A stretch of DNA of 5,545 nucleotides. Source: an uncultured Francisella sp. (lineage in GTDB: Bacteria > Pseudomonadota > Gammaproteobacteria > Burkholderiales > Neisseriaceae). The first letter of the stretch is position 1; each line of letters begins with the position of its first letter. Below, piece after piece: positions 1 to 5,545 of this stretch. Made by a program: the position numbers and the translations under genes. A model generated the notes under the pieces. That model was not told the origin of the DNA. It was given only the letters and a program-made list of their open reading frames with translations, and did not search any database. The stretch is taken from contig CAJPTP010000087.1 of the NCBI GenBank assembly GCA_905373555.1, positions 1 through 5,545 on the forward strand. Direction: 5' to 3'.

Positions 1-62
1 CGTTGGCCCCCGTCACGGCGGGGGCCAACGTGACGGTTTGCGACGCCGCCCCGGGCGGCGTC
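1..62. repeat. Cluster of overlapping perfect inverted repeats inside the 3' part of the tubulin-like gene
   Basis: CGTTGGCCCCCG (1-12) pairs perfectly with 19-30 around a 6-base loop. An alternative pair, CCGTCACG (10-17) with CGTGACGG (29-36), competes for the same bases. Next to it, 42-51 and 53-62 form a perfect 10-bp palindrome around one base (GACGCCGCCC and its complement). All lie in frame within the Pro/Gly/Ala-rich tail (TLAPAVTGAN region). The left edge may cut a larger structure. Confidence 0.6.
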
Positions 63-3000
63 CGGCCCAAAGGCCCCTTCTTGGGCGCGGCAGAAGGCGA
101 CAAGGCGCCGGGCGGCAGCCTCTTTTTGGCTCCCGCGCCCGGCTGCGCGCCCACGCCCTCCCGGCCCGAATCGCGGGCCTCGCCCTGTTCCGGGGCGCCC
201 GCGCCCTTGGCGCTGCCGCCTTCCTTCCAAACCACCTTGCCTTGAGCCTTCGCCTCTTCCTTGGCCTTGAGCTCCTCGGCTTTGCGCTTTTCCTCCTCCG
301 CCAAAGCCTCGGCTTCCAGACGGCTCTTTTCCTCGGCGTCCCTGGCCGCCTTTTCGGCCAGCTCCGCGGCCTCCTCGACCAGCGCCTTTTCCGACTCCCT
401 CTCCTTTTCCTGAGCCTCTTTGGCCAAACGGGCCTTTTCCGCCTTTTCGCGCTCGGCGATGCCCGTTTCGCGCTTGATCAAGGCCACCAACTTGTCGTAC
501 ATGCGCGTCCACGGCATGAAGGCGCCCGCCTCCTGCCACGTGGCCTTGCGCACGTCTGTCTTGCCATGCAGGCATTCGCCCCGGATCTCGGCGAGCCGGG
601 CCGACAGCGCGTCGATCATGGCCGGGAAATACTTGGGCGCGCCCTTGGCCTCGACCAAATAATGCAGCTGACGCAGCGCGACGGGCGAGGCGTTGGCCAA
701 TACATCCGGGAAGGATTTGCCCATGAGGAACATCACGCCCTCCTCGCCGATGTCGTAGCCCAAGTACACGCCGTCGGAATTGCTGAACACCACGCCGATC
801 AGCTCGCCCAGCATCAAGTCCTTGCGAATGGCGTCGGGTTTGCCCTTTTCAACGTACGCCCCTTCATACGGCGGGAACAGATCGCGCGAATCGGGATGCA
901 TCGCGAGCAAATTGGCGAAGGCGCGGTCGGACAGCACCTGCTTGACGTAAGCCTCGCGCATGCGCTCGAAGCCGGGCAGGGCCGAAAGCGGGTAGGCGGC
1001 CATGGAGCGCAGCAGCACGGAGTCGATCACCATGTCGGCGTTTTTGACGGGCTGCGCATCCGACTCTAGCTTCAAAAAGCCCGCCGCCACGGTTTTGAGC
1101 TCGTCGTCGCTGAACACTCCGGGCGGGAACAGCCAGAAGCGCTGGCGCGGCGCCTCTTTGTCCGCCAGCGTGTTCTCCGCGCCGCACAGCGCCTCGACCG
1201 ATTGGGCCAAGGCCTCGTTGCCGCTGTTGGAGAAGTCGATCATCGATTGCTTGAACAGGCTCGCCTCAAGCGGAATGTCATAGTACATGCCCGAGGCGTA
1301 CGAGAAATTGGATGCGGCCTCGGACGCCAAGACGTCGAAGGAGCGTCGGCTCATGATCGACCGGAAAATCTGGGCGAAAGTCTCGGCGTGGTCTTCGCGC
1401 GAGAAGAAAGCCTGCGCCGAGCGTTCGGCGACCTCCCTCGACTCCTGCGCGAATTTGCCCGTCAGCACCTCGCCCGCGGCGCCCAAGCTCGCGACCTCGA
1501 AATGCTTGTGCAGGGGCGAATCGACCAAAAACTTGACGGTCAGCCCCTGCATCTCCGCCATGCGCTCCTCGATGATCTTGTCGGCTTGGGCGATGGCGTC
1601 GGCGATTTGCGTCTTGACGGCCTCCAAGCCCTCCATCACGGAGGTGAGCAGCCGACGGCAGAAATTGAGCGATTTGATGTGGCATTCGGCGACGTAGTGG
1701 TCGCGCAGATAACGGGCGACCTCGGACACCGGCGCGCTGCGCGCGATGTTTCTCTTGTCCGATTTGGCGCCCGCGTCGTATTCGTCGTAAATCTTGCGGA
1801 AGCGGTCGATGTTCTCGCCCGATTCGCGCTTTTGGTGCTCATACAGCGTGTTGGCCGTCTGGCGGCGCTGGGCGAGACGCTCGACGATCTCCTCGATGAT
1901 GACGTAGATCTCGGAAAGCGTGTGCTCGCGGGCGCAGTAATGCCCGACAAGCCGGCTTTCGATCTGCCCTTTGATGAGGTCGGCCGACGCCTTGATGCCC
2001 GTTTCGTTGACCGCGTAGAACAAGTCGACGCCGTGGCCGCGGAACATGCGGCTGTAGGCGCCTTGCATGTTGCGCTCGAAATCCTGGTACTGCACGTTCC
2101 ACGAGTCTTCCTCGTTGAGCTTGCCCAAGAAGAACTCTGAGCGGCTGTCCCACTCCTTTTCCACGGAGCTCCATTGCGAGGTTTGCCGGGCGGCGTTGGG
2201 GCCGATGGGGATCGACATGTTCAGGAAGTCGTCGTGCAGCAGCCACTGCCTGTCGGAAAACAGCCGGTCGATCCAATCGGGGCGCGCGAAATTCGGGTCA
2301 AAATCGGCGTAAAAGAAAGAGCGGAAGGAGTTGACCGCAACCTGCTTGGCCATGGCCTGCAGCATGGACGCGCGATCCATGGTCACGGTCAGATCCTTCA
2401 CGCCGACAAAGGTTTTGTCGTCGCCGTAGATGGCCTGCTCGTCGGCGAAGGACATCAAAGGCAGGCCCAGCAGCGCGTCGAGCATCTGCGACGTCACCCA
2501 CTCGAGCTTGCGCTTGTAATCCTCGGCGTCGACATACTCGGAAACCGAGGCGTGCAGCCCGTTTTGCCGGCCGTAGCTCAATTCGGACAAGAAGGCGAAG
2601 CGCGAGGCCAGCCGCTCGTCCGGCGCGTCGGTCGAGGCGTCGTGAAAGACTTGCGCGTACACCGGCACCGATTGGCCGAAGGCTTTGCGAATCAGCATCA
2701 CCATGCGCATCATGATCGCGCCGTTGGGCGCGTCGGACGAGTCGACGACGAAGGTGACGTCCTTGGGAATCAAGGAATCGCTCAAAAACTCAAGCAAACG
2801 TTTGAGAAAGGCTTTGGCGTCGGAGTGAAACATCACGGCGTACATGCGCCGGTTCAAAGCGGGGTTGAGATCGCGCGACACCGAATCGACCGCCTGGACG
2901 CTCACGGGATAGCGCTTGAGCGCGTTGCGCATGTCCTTCATCAACGCCGACTCCGCCCCCTCCAAGGCGGCGGGGGAGAAGGCGTAGCGATTCTGCTCGG

Positions 3001-3169
3001 GCACAAAACCCATCTGACTCGAGATGCCCTCGTCCATAAAAGGGTAGACATAGAACAGCTCTATGATTTCCCTCTTATGCTGCGGGATGGCGCTGTTGAA
3101 CAAGCCCGCGTAAAGCTTGCTCAAATTGGCGGCCCCGGCGGCGCCCAACCCAACGATTGCGTGTTTCAA
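1..3169 (-). CDS. Divergent tubulin/FtsZ-like (Tubulin_2-type) large protein, 3' end outside window
   Basis: One minus-strand frame stays open for 1056 codons and runs off the left edge. The TTG start (3169-3167) has GGAG 6 bases upstream and an in-frame TAG at 3196-3194, so little extension is possible. The N-terminus MKHAIVGLGAAGAANLSKLY has a Gly-rich loop (G7, G9, G12, N15) like tubulin T1. Residues 102-176 follow the Tubulin_2 layout: NRRMYAVMF, strand VTFVVDS, a turn DAPNGA, helix MMRMVMLIRKAFG, strand VPVYAQVF. Next come FAFLSELSYG (191-200), where the family has an N/A-Y-A-x-L-x-E-L helix, and VGVKDLTVTMDR (about 255-266), where it has a G-V-x-x-I-x-x-P-R segment. Residues about 416-541 look helical, 904-977 form a Glu/Lys/Ala-rich coiled coil, and 978 onward is Pro/Gly/Ala low complexity. 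Known family members are large cytoplasmic proteins of poorly known role, suggested to act in membrane remodelling. The T4 GGGTGSG motif is not conserved here, so GTP binding is doubtful. No signal peptide or membrane helix is evident. A Rossmann-type protein is the main alternative. The reading frame is very secure; the family call is moderate. Confidence 0.72.
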   Translation of the reverse strand, partial: MKHAIVGLGAAGAANLSKLYAGLFNSAIPQHKREIIELFYVYPFMDEGISSQMGFVPEQNRYAFSPAALEGAESALMKDMRNALKRYPVSVQAVDSVSRDLNPALNRRMYAVMFHSDAKAFLKRLLEFLSDSLIPKDVTFVVDSSDAPNGAIMMRMVMLIRKAFGQSVPVYAQVFHDASTDAPDERLASRFAFLSELSYGRQNGLHASVSEYVDAEDYKRKLEWVTSQMLDALLGLPLMSFADEQAIYGDDKTFVGVKDLTVTMDRASMLQAMAKQVAVNSFRSFFYADFDPNFARPDWIDRLFSDRQWLLHDDFLNMSIPIGPNAARQTSQWSSVEKEWDSRSEFFLGKLNEEDSWNVQYQDFERNMQGAYSRMFRGHGVDLFYAVNETGIKASADLIKGQIESRLVGHYCAREHTLSEIYVIIEEIVERLAQRRQTANTLYEHQKRESGENIDRFRKIYDEYDAGAKSDKRNIARSAPVSEVARYLRDHYVAECHIKSLNFCRRLLTSVMEGLEAVKTQIADAIAQADKIIEERMAEMQGLTVKFLVDSPLHKHFEVASLGAAGEVLTGKFAQESREVAERSAQAFFSREDHAETFAQIFRSIMSRRSFDVLASEAASNFSYASGMYYDIPLEASLFKQSMIDFSNSGNEALAQSVEALCGAENTLADKEAPRQRFWLFPPGVFSDDELKTVAAGFLKLESDAQPVKNADMVIDSVLLRSMAAYPLSALPGFERMREAYVKQVLSDRAFANLLAMHPDSRDLFPPYEGAYVEKGKPDAIRKDLMLGELIGVVFSNSDGVYLGYDIGEEGVMFLMGKSFPDVLANASPVALRQLHYLVEAKGAPKYFPAMIDALSARLAEIRGECLHGKTDVRKATWQEAGAFMPWTRMYDKLVALIKRETGIAEREKAEKARLAKEAQEKERESEKALVEEAAELAEKAARDAEEKSRLEAEALAEEEKRKAEELKAKEEAKAQGKVVWKEGGSAKGAGAPEQGEARDSGREGVGAQPGAGAKKRLPPGALSPSAAPKKGPLGRTPPGAASQTVTLAPAVTGAN

Positions 3170-3175
3170 GTGGCT

Positions 3176-3179
3176 CTCC
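3176..3179 (-). promoter_or_regulatory. Ribosome binding site deciding the TTG start of the tubulin-like gene
   Basis: GGAG on the minus strand lies 6 bases before the TTG at 3169. The other in-frame starts above it (a TTG and a CTG between the TAG at 3196 and this site) overlap or precede the motif and have no comparable Shine-Dalgarno. This supports the TTG at 3169, which is also where the predicted first beta strand (KHAIVGLG) begins. Confidence 0.7.
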
Positions 3180-3282
3180 AACAGAAGGCGCCGCTAAGCG
3201 ACGTTGAATACAAACCGACTCGGCTTCGGGGCAAAAGGCGCGACATGCGCGGCTTGCTCGACGAAGCGCAACGCAGCCCGGC

Positions 3283-3291
3283 ATTTTAACA
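3283..3291 (-). promoter_or_regulatory. Possible extended -10 promoter for the tubulin-like gene
   Basis: The minus strand reads TGTTAAAAT, an extended -10 (TGn plus TAAAAT, 5 of 6 matches to TATAAT). No good -35 sits at 16-18 bases; a TTGAGC (3319-3314) is about 25 bases away, which is too far. It is one of the few AT-rich spots in this GC-rich spacer and would give a leader of roughly 105 bases. A weaker alternative, TTGCCC with TGTATT, lies nearer the gene at about 3235-3205. This is inferred from sequence only. Confidence 0.35.
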
Positions 3292-3366
3292 TATGCGGCC
3301 GATCGGGCTCTTCGCTCAAAGCCCCGCCGCGGCGAAAGCGCGCCGAAGGCCGGGCGCGGCGCTCGC

Positions 3367-3385
3367 CCGCTTTGGCCCAAAGCGG
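3367..3385. repeat. Perfect 8-bp inverted repeat (hairpin or operator) upstream of the tsaB promoter
   Basis: CCGCTTTG (3367-3374) and CAAAGCGG (3378-3385) are perfect inverted repeats around a 3-base centre. The right arm ends 7 bases before the tsaB -35. A short T run (3391-3394) follows after five bases, so a weak plus-strand terminator is possible, but nothing upstream on that strand would need terminating. A binding site for a dimeric regulator placed between the two divergent promoters is the other reading. Confidence 0.45.
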
Positions 3386-3392
3386 CGCCGTT

Positions 3393-3422
3393 TTGCCCGC
3401 CATGCGAACGATCAACTATAAT
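3393..3422 (+). promoter_or_regulatory. Sigma-70-type promoter of the tsaB-rimI-udg operon
   Basis: A perfect TATAAT (-10, 3417-3422) is preceded by TTGCCC (3393-3398, 4 of 6 matches to TTGACA) at an 18-base spacing. Transcription would start near 3429 and leave a leader of about 50 bases before tsaB. A consensus -10 is rare by chance in DNA this GC-rich, and it lies directly upstream of the first gene of the operon. Confidence 0.65.
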
Positions 3423-3467
3423 TTGCGCTCCATGGCCGCCCAGCGGGCAAAGCCGCGAGCCGCCCCC

Positions 3468-3475
3468 AAAGGAGG
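3468..3475 (+). promoter_or_regulatory. Strong ribosome binding site of tsaB
   Basis: AAAGGAGG is complementary to the 16S rRNA 3' end and lies 6 bases before the ATG at 3482. It fixes the start of tsaB even though the first 20 codons precede the conserved part of the protein. Confidence 0.85.
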
Positions 3476-3481
3476 AATCGG

Positions 3482-4507
3482 ATGGATTCAAACGAGGCAT
3501 GGGCGCCAACGCAGGCGCGAAGCGCCTTGGCGCCGGGCCGGGCGCTGCTGGCCGTCGACGCCTCGGCGGGCGTTTTGAGCGTCGCCGTCGCGGTCGCGCG
3601 CCCAAACCCCAAACGGGCGGGAACCGAAAAGCGCGGCGATTTCGCCCACGCAGCCCCGGGCTGCGAGCTTGCGTGCTGGGAGGCGACCGCGGATTGCGGC
3701 CCCAAGCAAACCGAGGCTTTGATTCCCGCCGTCGAACAGGCGCTTGGCGCCGCCGGGGCGAGCCGAAGCGACATCGCCCTGATCGCCTACGCCGCGGGCC
3801 CGGGGTCATTCACCGGTTTGCGCGTGGGGCTGGGCTTTTGCCAAGGGCTCGCCGTCGCCCTCGACGCGCCCTTGATTCCCGTCCCGACGCTCGAGGCGAC
3901 GGCCCTGAAGGCTCTGGGCGCCGCGCGCTGCGCGCTTTGCGCCATCGACGCCCGCATGGGCGAGGTTTACAGCCAATGGTTTGAGATCGAGCCCGGACCG
4001 GGCGGCGCGCCGCTCGCCTTTCCCGATTCGCCATCCTCGCCCAACCCGCCATCCTCGGCATTCTATCCCGGAGGGCCGGCGCGGGAAGACAACCTTGGAG
4101 CTTCCGCCCAAGCGGGCGAAGACGCGGCGGGCGCGGGCCATGCCGGATCGAGCGCAAAGACGCGCGCGACCCTTCGATTTGGAACTTTGATCGCGGCGCC
4201 GGCGCGCCTGAAGCCCTTGAGCGAAGCGATCGTGGGCAAAGCCGCCGACATCCGCAAGCCGGCGCAGCTTGACCCATCCGCCCCGTTCGCCGTTGCGGGC
4301 AATGCGGCGGGCTTGGCGGCGCAGTTTGAGGAGCGCCGAATCGCGGCATTGCCCTCCGCCCGCGATTTTGCGGCTTTGGCCTTGGATCCGATTCGGCCGC
4401 GGCGCAGCGCGCTCGACGCCCCCTTGCTGTATGTGCGCGACAAAGTCGCCTTGACCCAAAAAGAGCAAGAAAGCAAATACGGCCGGCCCGCGGATCGTCT
4501 GGGATAA
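3482..4507 (+). CDS. tsaB: tRNA threonylcarbamoyladenosine biosynthesis protein TsaB
   Basis: TsaB dimerises with TsaD and, with TsaE, supports transfer of the threonylcarbamoyl group from TC-AMP to A37 of tRNAs that read ANN codons; it acts in the cytoplasm. Its ASKHA-type fold is shown by ALLAVDAS (21-28), TEALIPAV (77-84), the hallmark AGPGSFTGLRVG (105-116), IPVPTLEA (132-139), AIDARMGEVY (154-163), FAVAGNAAG (269-277) and the C-terminal YVRDKVALT (317-325). The last motif matches betaproteobacterial TsaB. The protein has 341 residues against a usual 220-250. The extra length is an N-terminal extension of about 20 residues, a widened loop near 41-60, and a low-complexity Pro/Ser then Ala/Gly insert at about 171-235. 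The family HSE-like position reads KQTE. It is the first gene of an operon with rimI, a pairing seen in many proteobacteria, and has its own promoter and strong ribosome binding site. The identification is secure. Confidence 0.95.
   Translation: MDSNEAWAPTQARSALAPGRALLAVDASAGVLSVAVAVARPNPKRAGTEKRGDFAHAAPGCELACWEATADCGPKQTEALIPAVEQALGAAGASRSDIALIAYAAGPGSFTGLRVGLGFCQGLAVALDAPLIPVPTLEATALKALGAARCALCAIDARMGEVYSQWFEIEPGPGGAPLAFPDSPSSPNPPSSAFYPGGPAREDNLGASAQAGEDAAGAGHAGSSAKTRATLRFGTLIAAPARLKPLSEAIVGKAADIRKPAQLDPSAPFAVAGNAAGLAAQFEERRIAALPSARDFAALALDPIRPRRSALDAPLLYVRDKVALTQKEQESKYGRPADRLG
4029..4057 (+). repeat. Short direct repeat inside the tsaB insert
   Basis: CGCCATCCTCG occurs exactly at 4029-4039 and again at 4047-4057, a period of 18 bases (six codons). 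It encodes the PSSPN/PPSSA part of the low-complexity insert in TsaB. The in-frame period suggests local duplication as one source of the extra length. Confidence 0.6.
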
Positions 4508-4631
4508 ACGGCCGAATCCCGCCGCCGCCCCAAACCCATTCGCGGAAGCAAACGATTTGAAACGGCCCTGCGAATCTTGGGTTTTTGATCTTGGGCCTCA
4601 GGCGGCATTCGGGTTCGATGCGAAAGACAAA

Positions 4632-4651
4632 AGGAGGGCGCCTTGCGGCGC
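4632..4651 (+). promoter_or_regulatory. Strong ribosome binding site followed by a small hairpin, upstream of rimI
   Basis: AGGAGGG (4632-4638, preceded by AAA) is the only strong Shine-Dalgarno in the 172-base gap between tsaB and the conserved part of rimI (4508-4679). It is followed at once by GCGCC-TTGC-GGCGC (4638-4651), a five-pair stem with a TTG in the loop. That TTG (4643) is at ideal distance but out of the rimI frame. The in-frame GTG at 4659 is 21 bases from the core AGGAGG, or 7 if the hairpin folds. I saw no terminator and no other feature in this gap. Confidence 0.55.
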
Positions 4652-4679
4652 GAGCGCAGTGCTGGATTTTTCCGCAACG

Positions 4680-5117
4680 ATGATTCGCCCCATGGACGTC
4701 GAGGACGTCGACGCCATCATGGAAACGGTGAAAGACATGCCCAACCCGTGGTCCAGGCCGGAGTTTGTCGACGCCTTTCGCGAAAAGCGGCAGTTTTTGT
4801 TTGCGCTGTGCGGCGCCCAAGCCCCGCGCCGTCTGATGGCCTTCTCCATCTGGCAATACATCGAGCCTCAGGCCGAGCTGTTCATGGTCGCGACGCGCCC
4901 CGAGTGGCGGCGCAACGGCTGCGCGGAATGTCTGCTGCGCGACAACCTCGATTGGCTGAAATCTGAGAAAGCCAAGCAGTTTTCTTTGGAGGTTCGGACT
5001 TCCAACGCCCCCGCCATCGCGATGTACGAAAAACTGGGCTTCAAAACCATCCACCTAAGGCGCGAGTACTACCACAGGCCGGTCGAAGACGGCTTCATCA
5101 TGGAGCTCAAATGCTAA
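4680..5117 (+). CDS. rimI: Ribosomal protein S18-alanine N-acetyltransferase RimI (GNAT family)
   Basis: RimI acetylates the N-terminal alanine of ribosomal protein S18 using acetyl-CoA, in the cytoplasm. From the ATG at 4680 it has 145 residues, close to the 148 of E. coli RimI. Visible motifs are IRPM at the start, NPWSRPEF (22-29, the family PWS...F), the acetyl-CoA loop R-x-x-G-x-A within VATRPEWRRNGCAECLL (70-86), LEVRTSNAPAIAMYEKLGF (103-121), and RREYY...EDGFIMEL near the end. Glu104 and Tyr116 correspond to the catalytic Glu103 and Tyr115 of E. coli RimI. The start is uncertain. ATG 4680 lacks a good ribosome binding site, and GTG 4659 could use the one at 4632 if a hairpin folds. TTG 4557, with GGAAG 8 bases upstream, would add 41 residues with codon use unlike the core, so it is less likely. 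It is probably co-transcribed with tsaB and overlaps the next gene by 7 bases. Function is secure, start is not. Confidence 0.9.
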   Translation: MIRPMDVEDVDAIMETVKDMPNPWSRPEFVDAFREKRQFLFALCGAQAPRRLMAFSIWQYIEPQAELFMVATRPEWRRNGCAECLLRDNLDWLKSEKAKQFSLEVRTSNAPAIAMYEKLGFKTIHLRREYYHRPVEDGFIMELKC

Positions 5118-5545
5118 GCGCCCGCTACGTGAACCTGCACTTGGCCTTGGGTCTGGGCCCGATGTGGCTCAACAGAGGCGCCCGCATTGAGCCCGAGCGC
5201 GCATCAAGGCCAAAGGGGAGCCTGCGGCCGGAAGGCGGGCCGGCCCCGAAGCGCGCATCGGCGCGCCTTGCCAACCTCGCCAACCCGGCCCAAACCGCAC
5301 AGGTTCAAACCGCCCCGGCGCCAACCGCCCAATCTCGTCCCCAACCGACCCTGACCTTTGCCGCGATTCGCTCGGGATTGCACCCCAAAACGCTGGACAA
5401 AGCAGCGCGCGACGCCCGCAAAAAGCTGGATGGCCAACTGCGCGAGGCCAAGCGCAAGGAGCAAGAGGAGCTGCGCGAGCGGCTCGGCGCCGCCGCCCCG
5501 GTTTCCGACGCGCCGATCGAGTCGAGGCGCCCGCCGTTTGGCGGG
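5111..5545 (+). CDS. Probable uracil-DNA glycosylase (type 4/SPO1-polymerase-related), N-terminal part only
   Basis: The ATG at 5111 overlaps the rimI stop by 7 bases and has GGAG (5102-5105) 5 bases upstream, so translation is probably coupled. The frame is open for 145 codons to the right edge. Near the N-terminus, LALGLGPMWLNRGA (11-24) resembles the short L-x-x-L-G-L-x-P-x-W-x-x-R-G motif that starts uracil-DNA glycosylases following rimI in Burkholderiales. Residues 25-80 are a Pro/Ala/Gln-rich linker, and 93-125 form a charged helix (KTLDKAARDARKKL, then many E/K/R). The catalytic domain with its 4Fe-4S cysteines would lie outside the window, so nothing enzymatic can be seen. These enzymes remove uracil from DNA in base excision repair. 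The call rests on the short motif and gene order. Confidence 0.6.
   Translation, partial: MLSARYVNLHLALGLGPMWLNRGARIEPERASRPKGSLRPEGGPAPKRASARLANLANPAQTAQVQTAPAPTAQSRPQPTLTFAAIRSGLHPKTLDKAARDARKKLDGQLREAKRKEQEELRERLGAAAPVSDAPIESRRPPFGG

Noticed and set aside
38..3289. Three long plus-strand open frames (38-1069, 1202-2140, 2174-3289) opposite the tubulin-like gene
   Set aside because: They are antisense to a single uninterrupted 1056-codon minus-strand frame that gives well-structured protein with a ribosome binding site. Their translations are rich in R, H, G and L without recognisable motifs, as expected for GC-rich antisense frames.
3367..3394. Rho-independent terminator on the plus strand
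   Set aside because: The stem is good, but the T run is only four bases and starts five bases after the stem, and no plus-strand gene ends upstream. An operator-like repeat fits at least as well.
4557..4679. Extended rimI start at TTG 4557
   Set aside because: The 41 added residues match nothing known in RimI, their third codon positions are far less GC-rich than the gene body, and the ATG at 4680 gives the usual family length.
4643..4966. A 107-codon frame starting at the TTG after the strong ribosome binding site
   Set aside because: Its Arg/His-rich product overlaps the recognised RimI sequence in another frame. It is discussed only as a clue to the rimI start or to a frameshift.
3810..5054. 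A 414-codon minus-strand open frame opposite tsaB and rimI
   Set aside because: It crosses two clearly recognised genes and their spacer, is Arg/Pro-rich, and shows no domain. It is a shadow of GC-rich codon use.
1..5545. CRISPR arrays, tRNA or rRNA genes, insertion sequences
   Set aside because: No regularly spaced repeats, cloverleaf-like sequence, rRNA segments or transposase motifs were seen on either strand.

Overview
The window is GC-rich bacterial DNA and most likely comes from a betaproteobacterium of the order Burkholderiales. The gene order tsaB, rimI, then a gene starting like a type-4 uracil-DNA glycosylase is the one I know from that order. The TsaB C-terminus (YVRDKVA...T..E) is also typical of that group. 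A gut Sutterellaceae-like host is possible but is only a guess.

The left 57% (1-3169) is one large gene on the minus strand. It starts at a TTG codon with a good Shine-Dalgarno sequence and is still open at the left edge after 1056 codons. I read it as a very divergent bacterial tubulin/FtsZ-like protein (Tubulin_2 / FtsZ-like-1 type). The tubulin-like part is about residues 1-290, followed by a long mostly helical middle, a charged coiled coil (about 904-977) and a Pro/Gly/Ala-rich tail. The residues at the place of the GTP-binding GGGTGSG loop are degenerate. This is the most unusual item in the window. Genes that might work with it would lie beyond the left edge.

A 312-base intergenic region (3170-3481) separates it from a plus-strand operon. 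It holds a consensus -10 (TATAAT) promoter for the operon, an extended -10-like promoter for the minus-strand gene, and a perfect 8-bp inverted repeat beside the operon's -35.

The right part is a housekeeping operon. tsaB (3482-4507) makes the dimerisation subunit of the machinery that adds threonylcarbamoyl to A37 of ANN-decoding tRNAs; here it is unusually long. rimI (about 4680-5117) encodes the N-alpha-acetyltransferase of ribosomal protein S18, with an unresolved start. The last gene (5111 to the right edge) overlaps rimI by 7 bases and is probably the N-terminal linker part of a uracil-DNA glycosylase. No tRNA, rRNA, CRISPR array or insertion sequence was seen.
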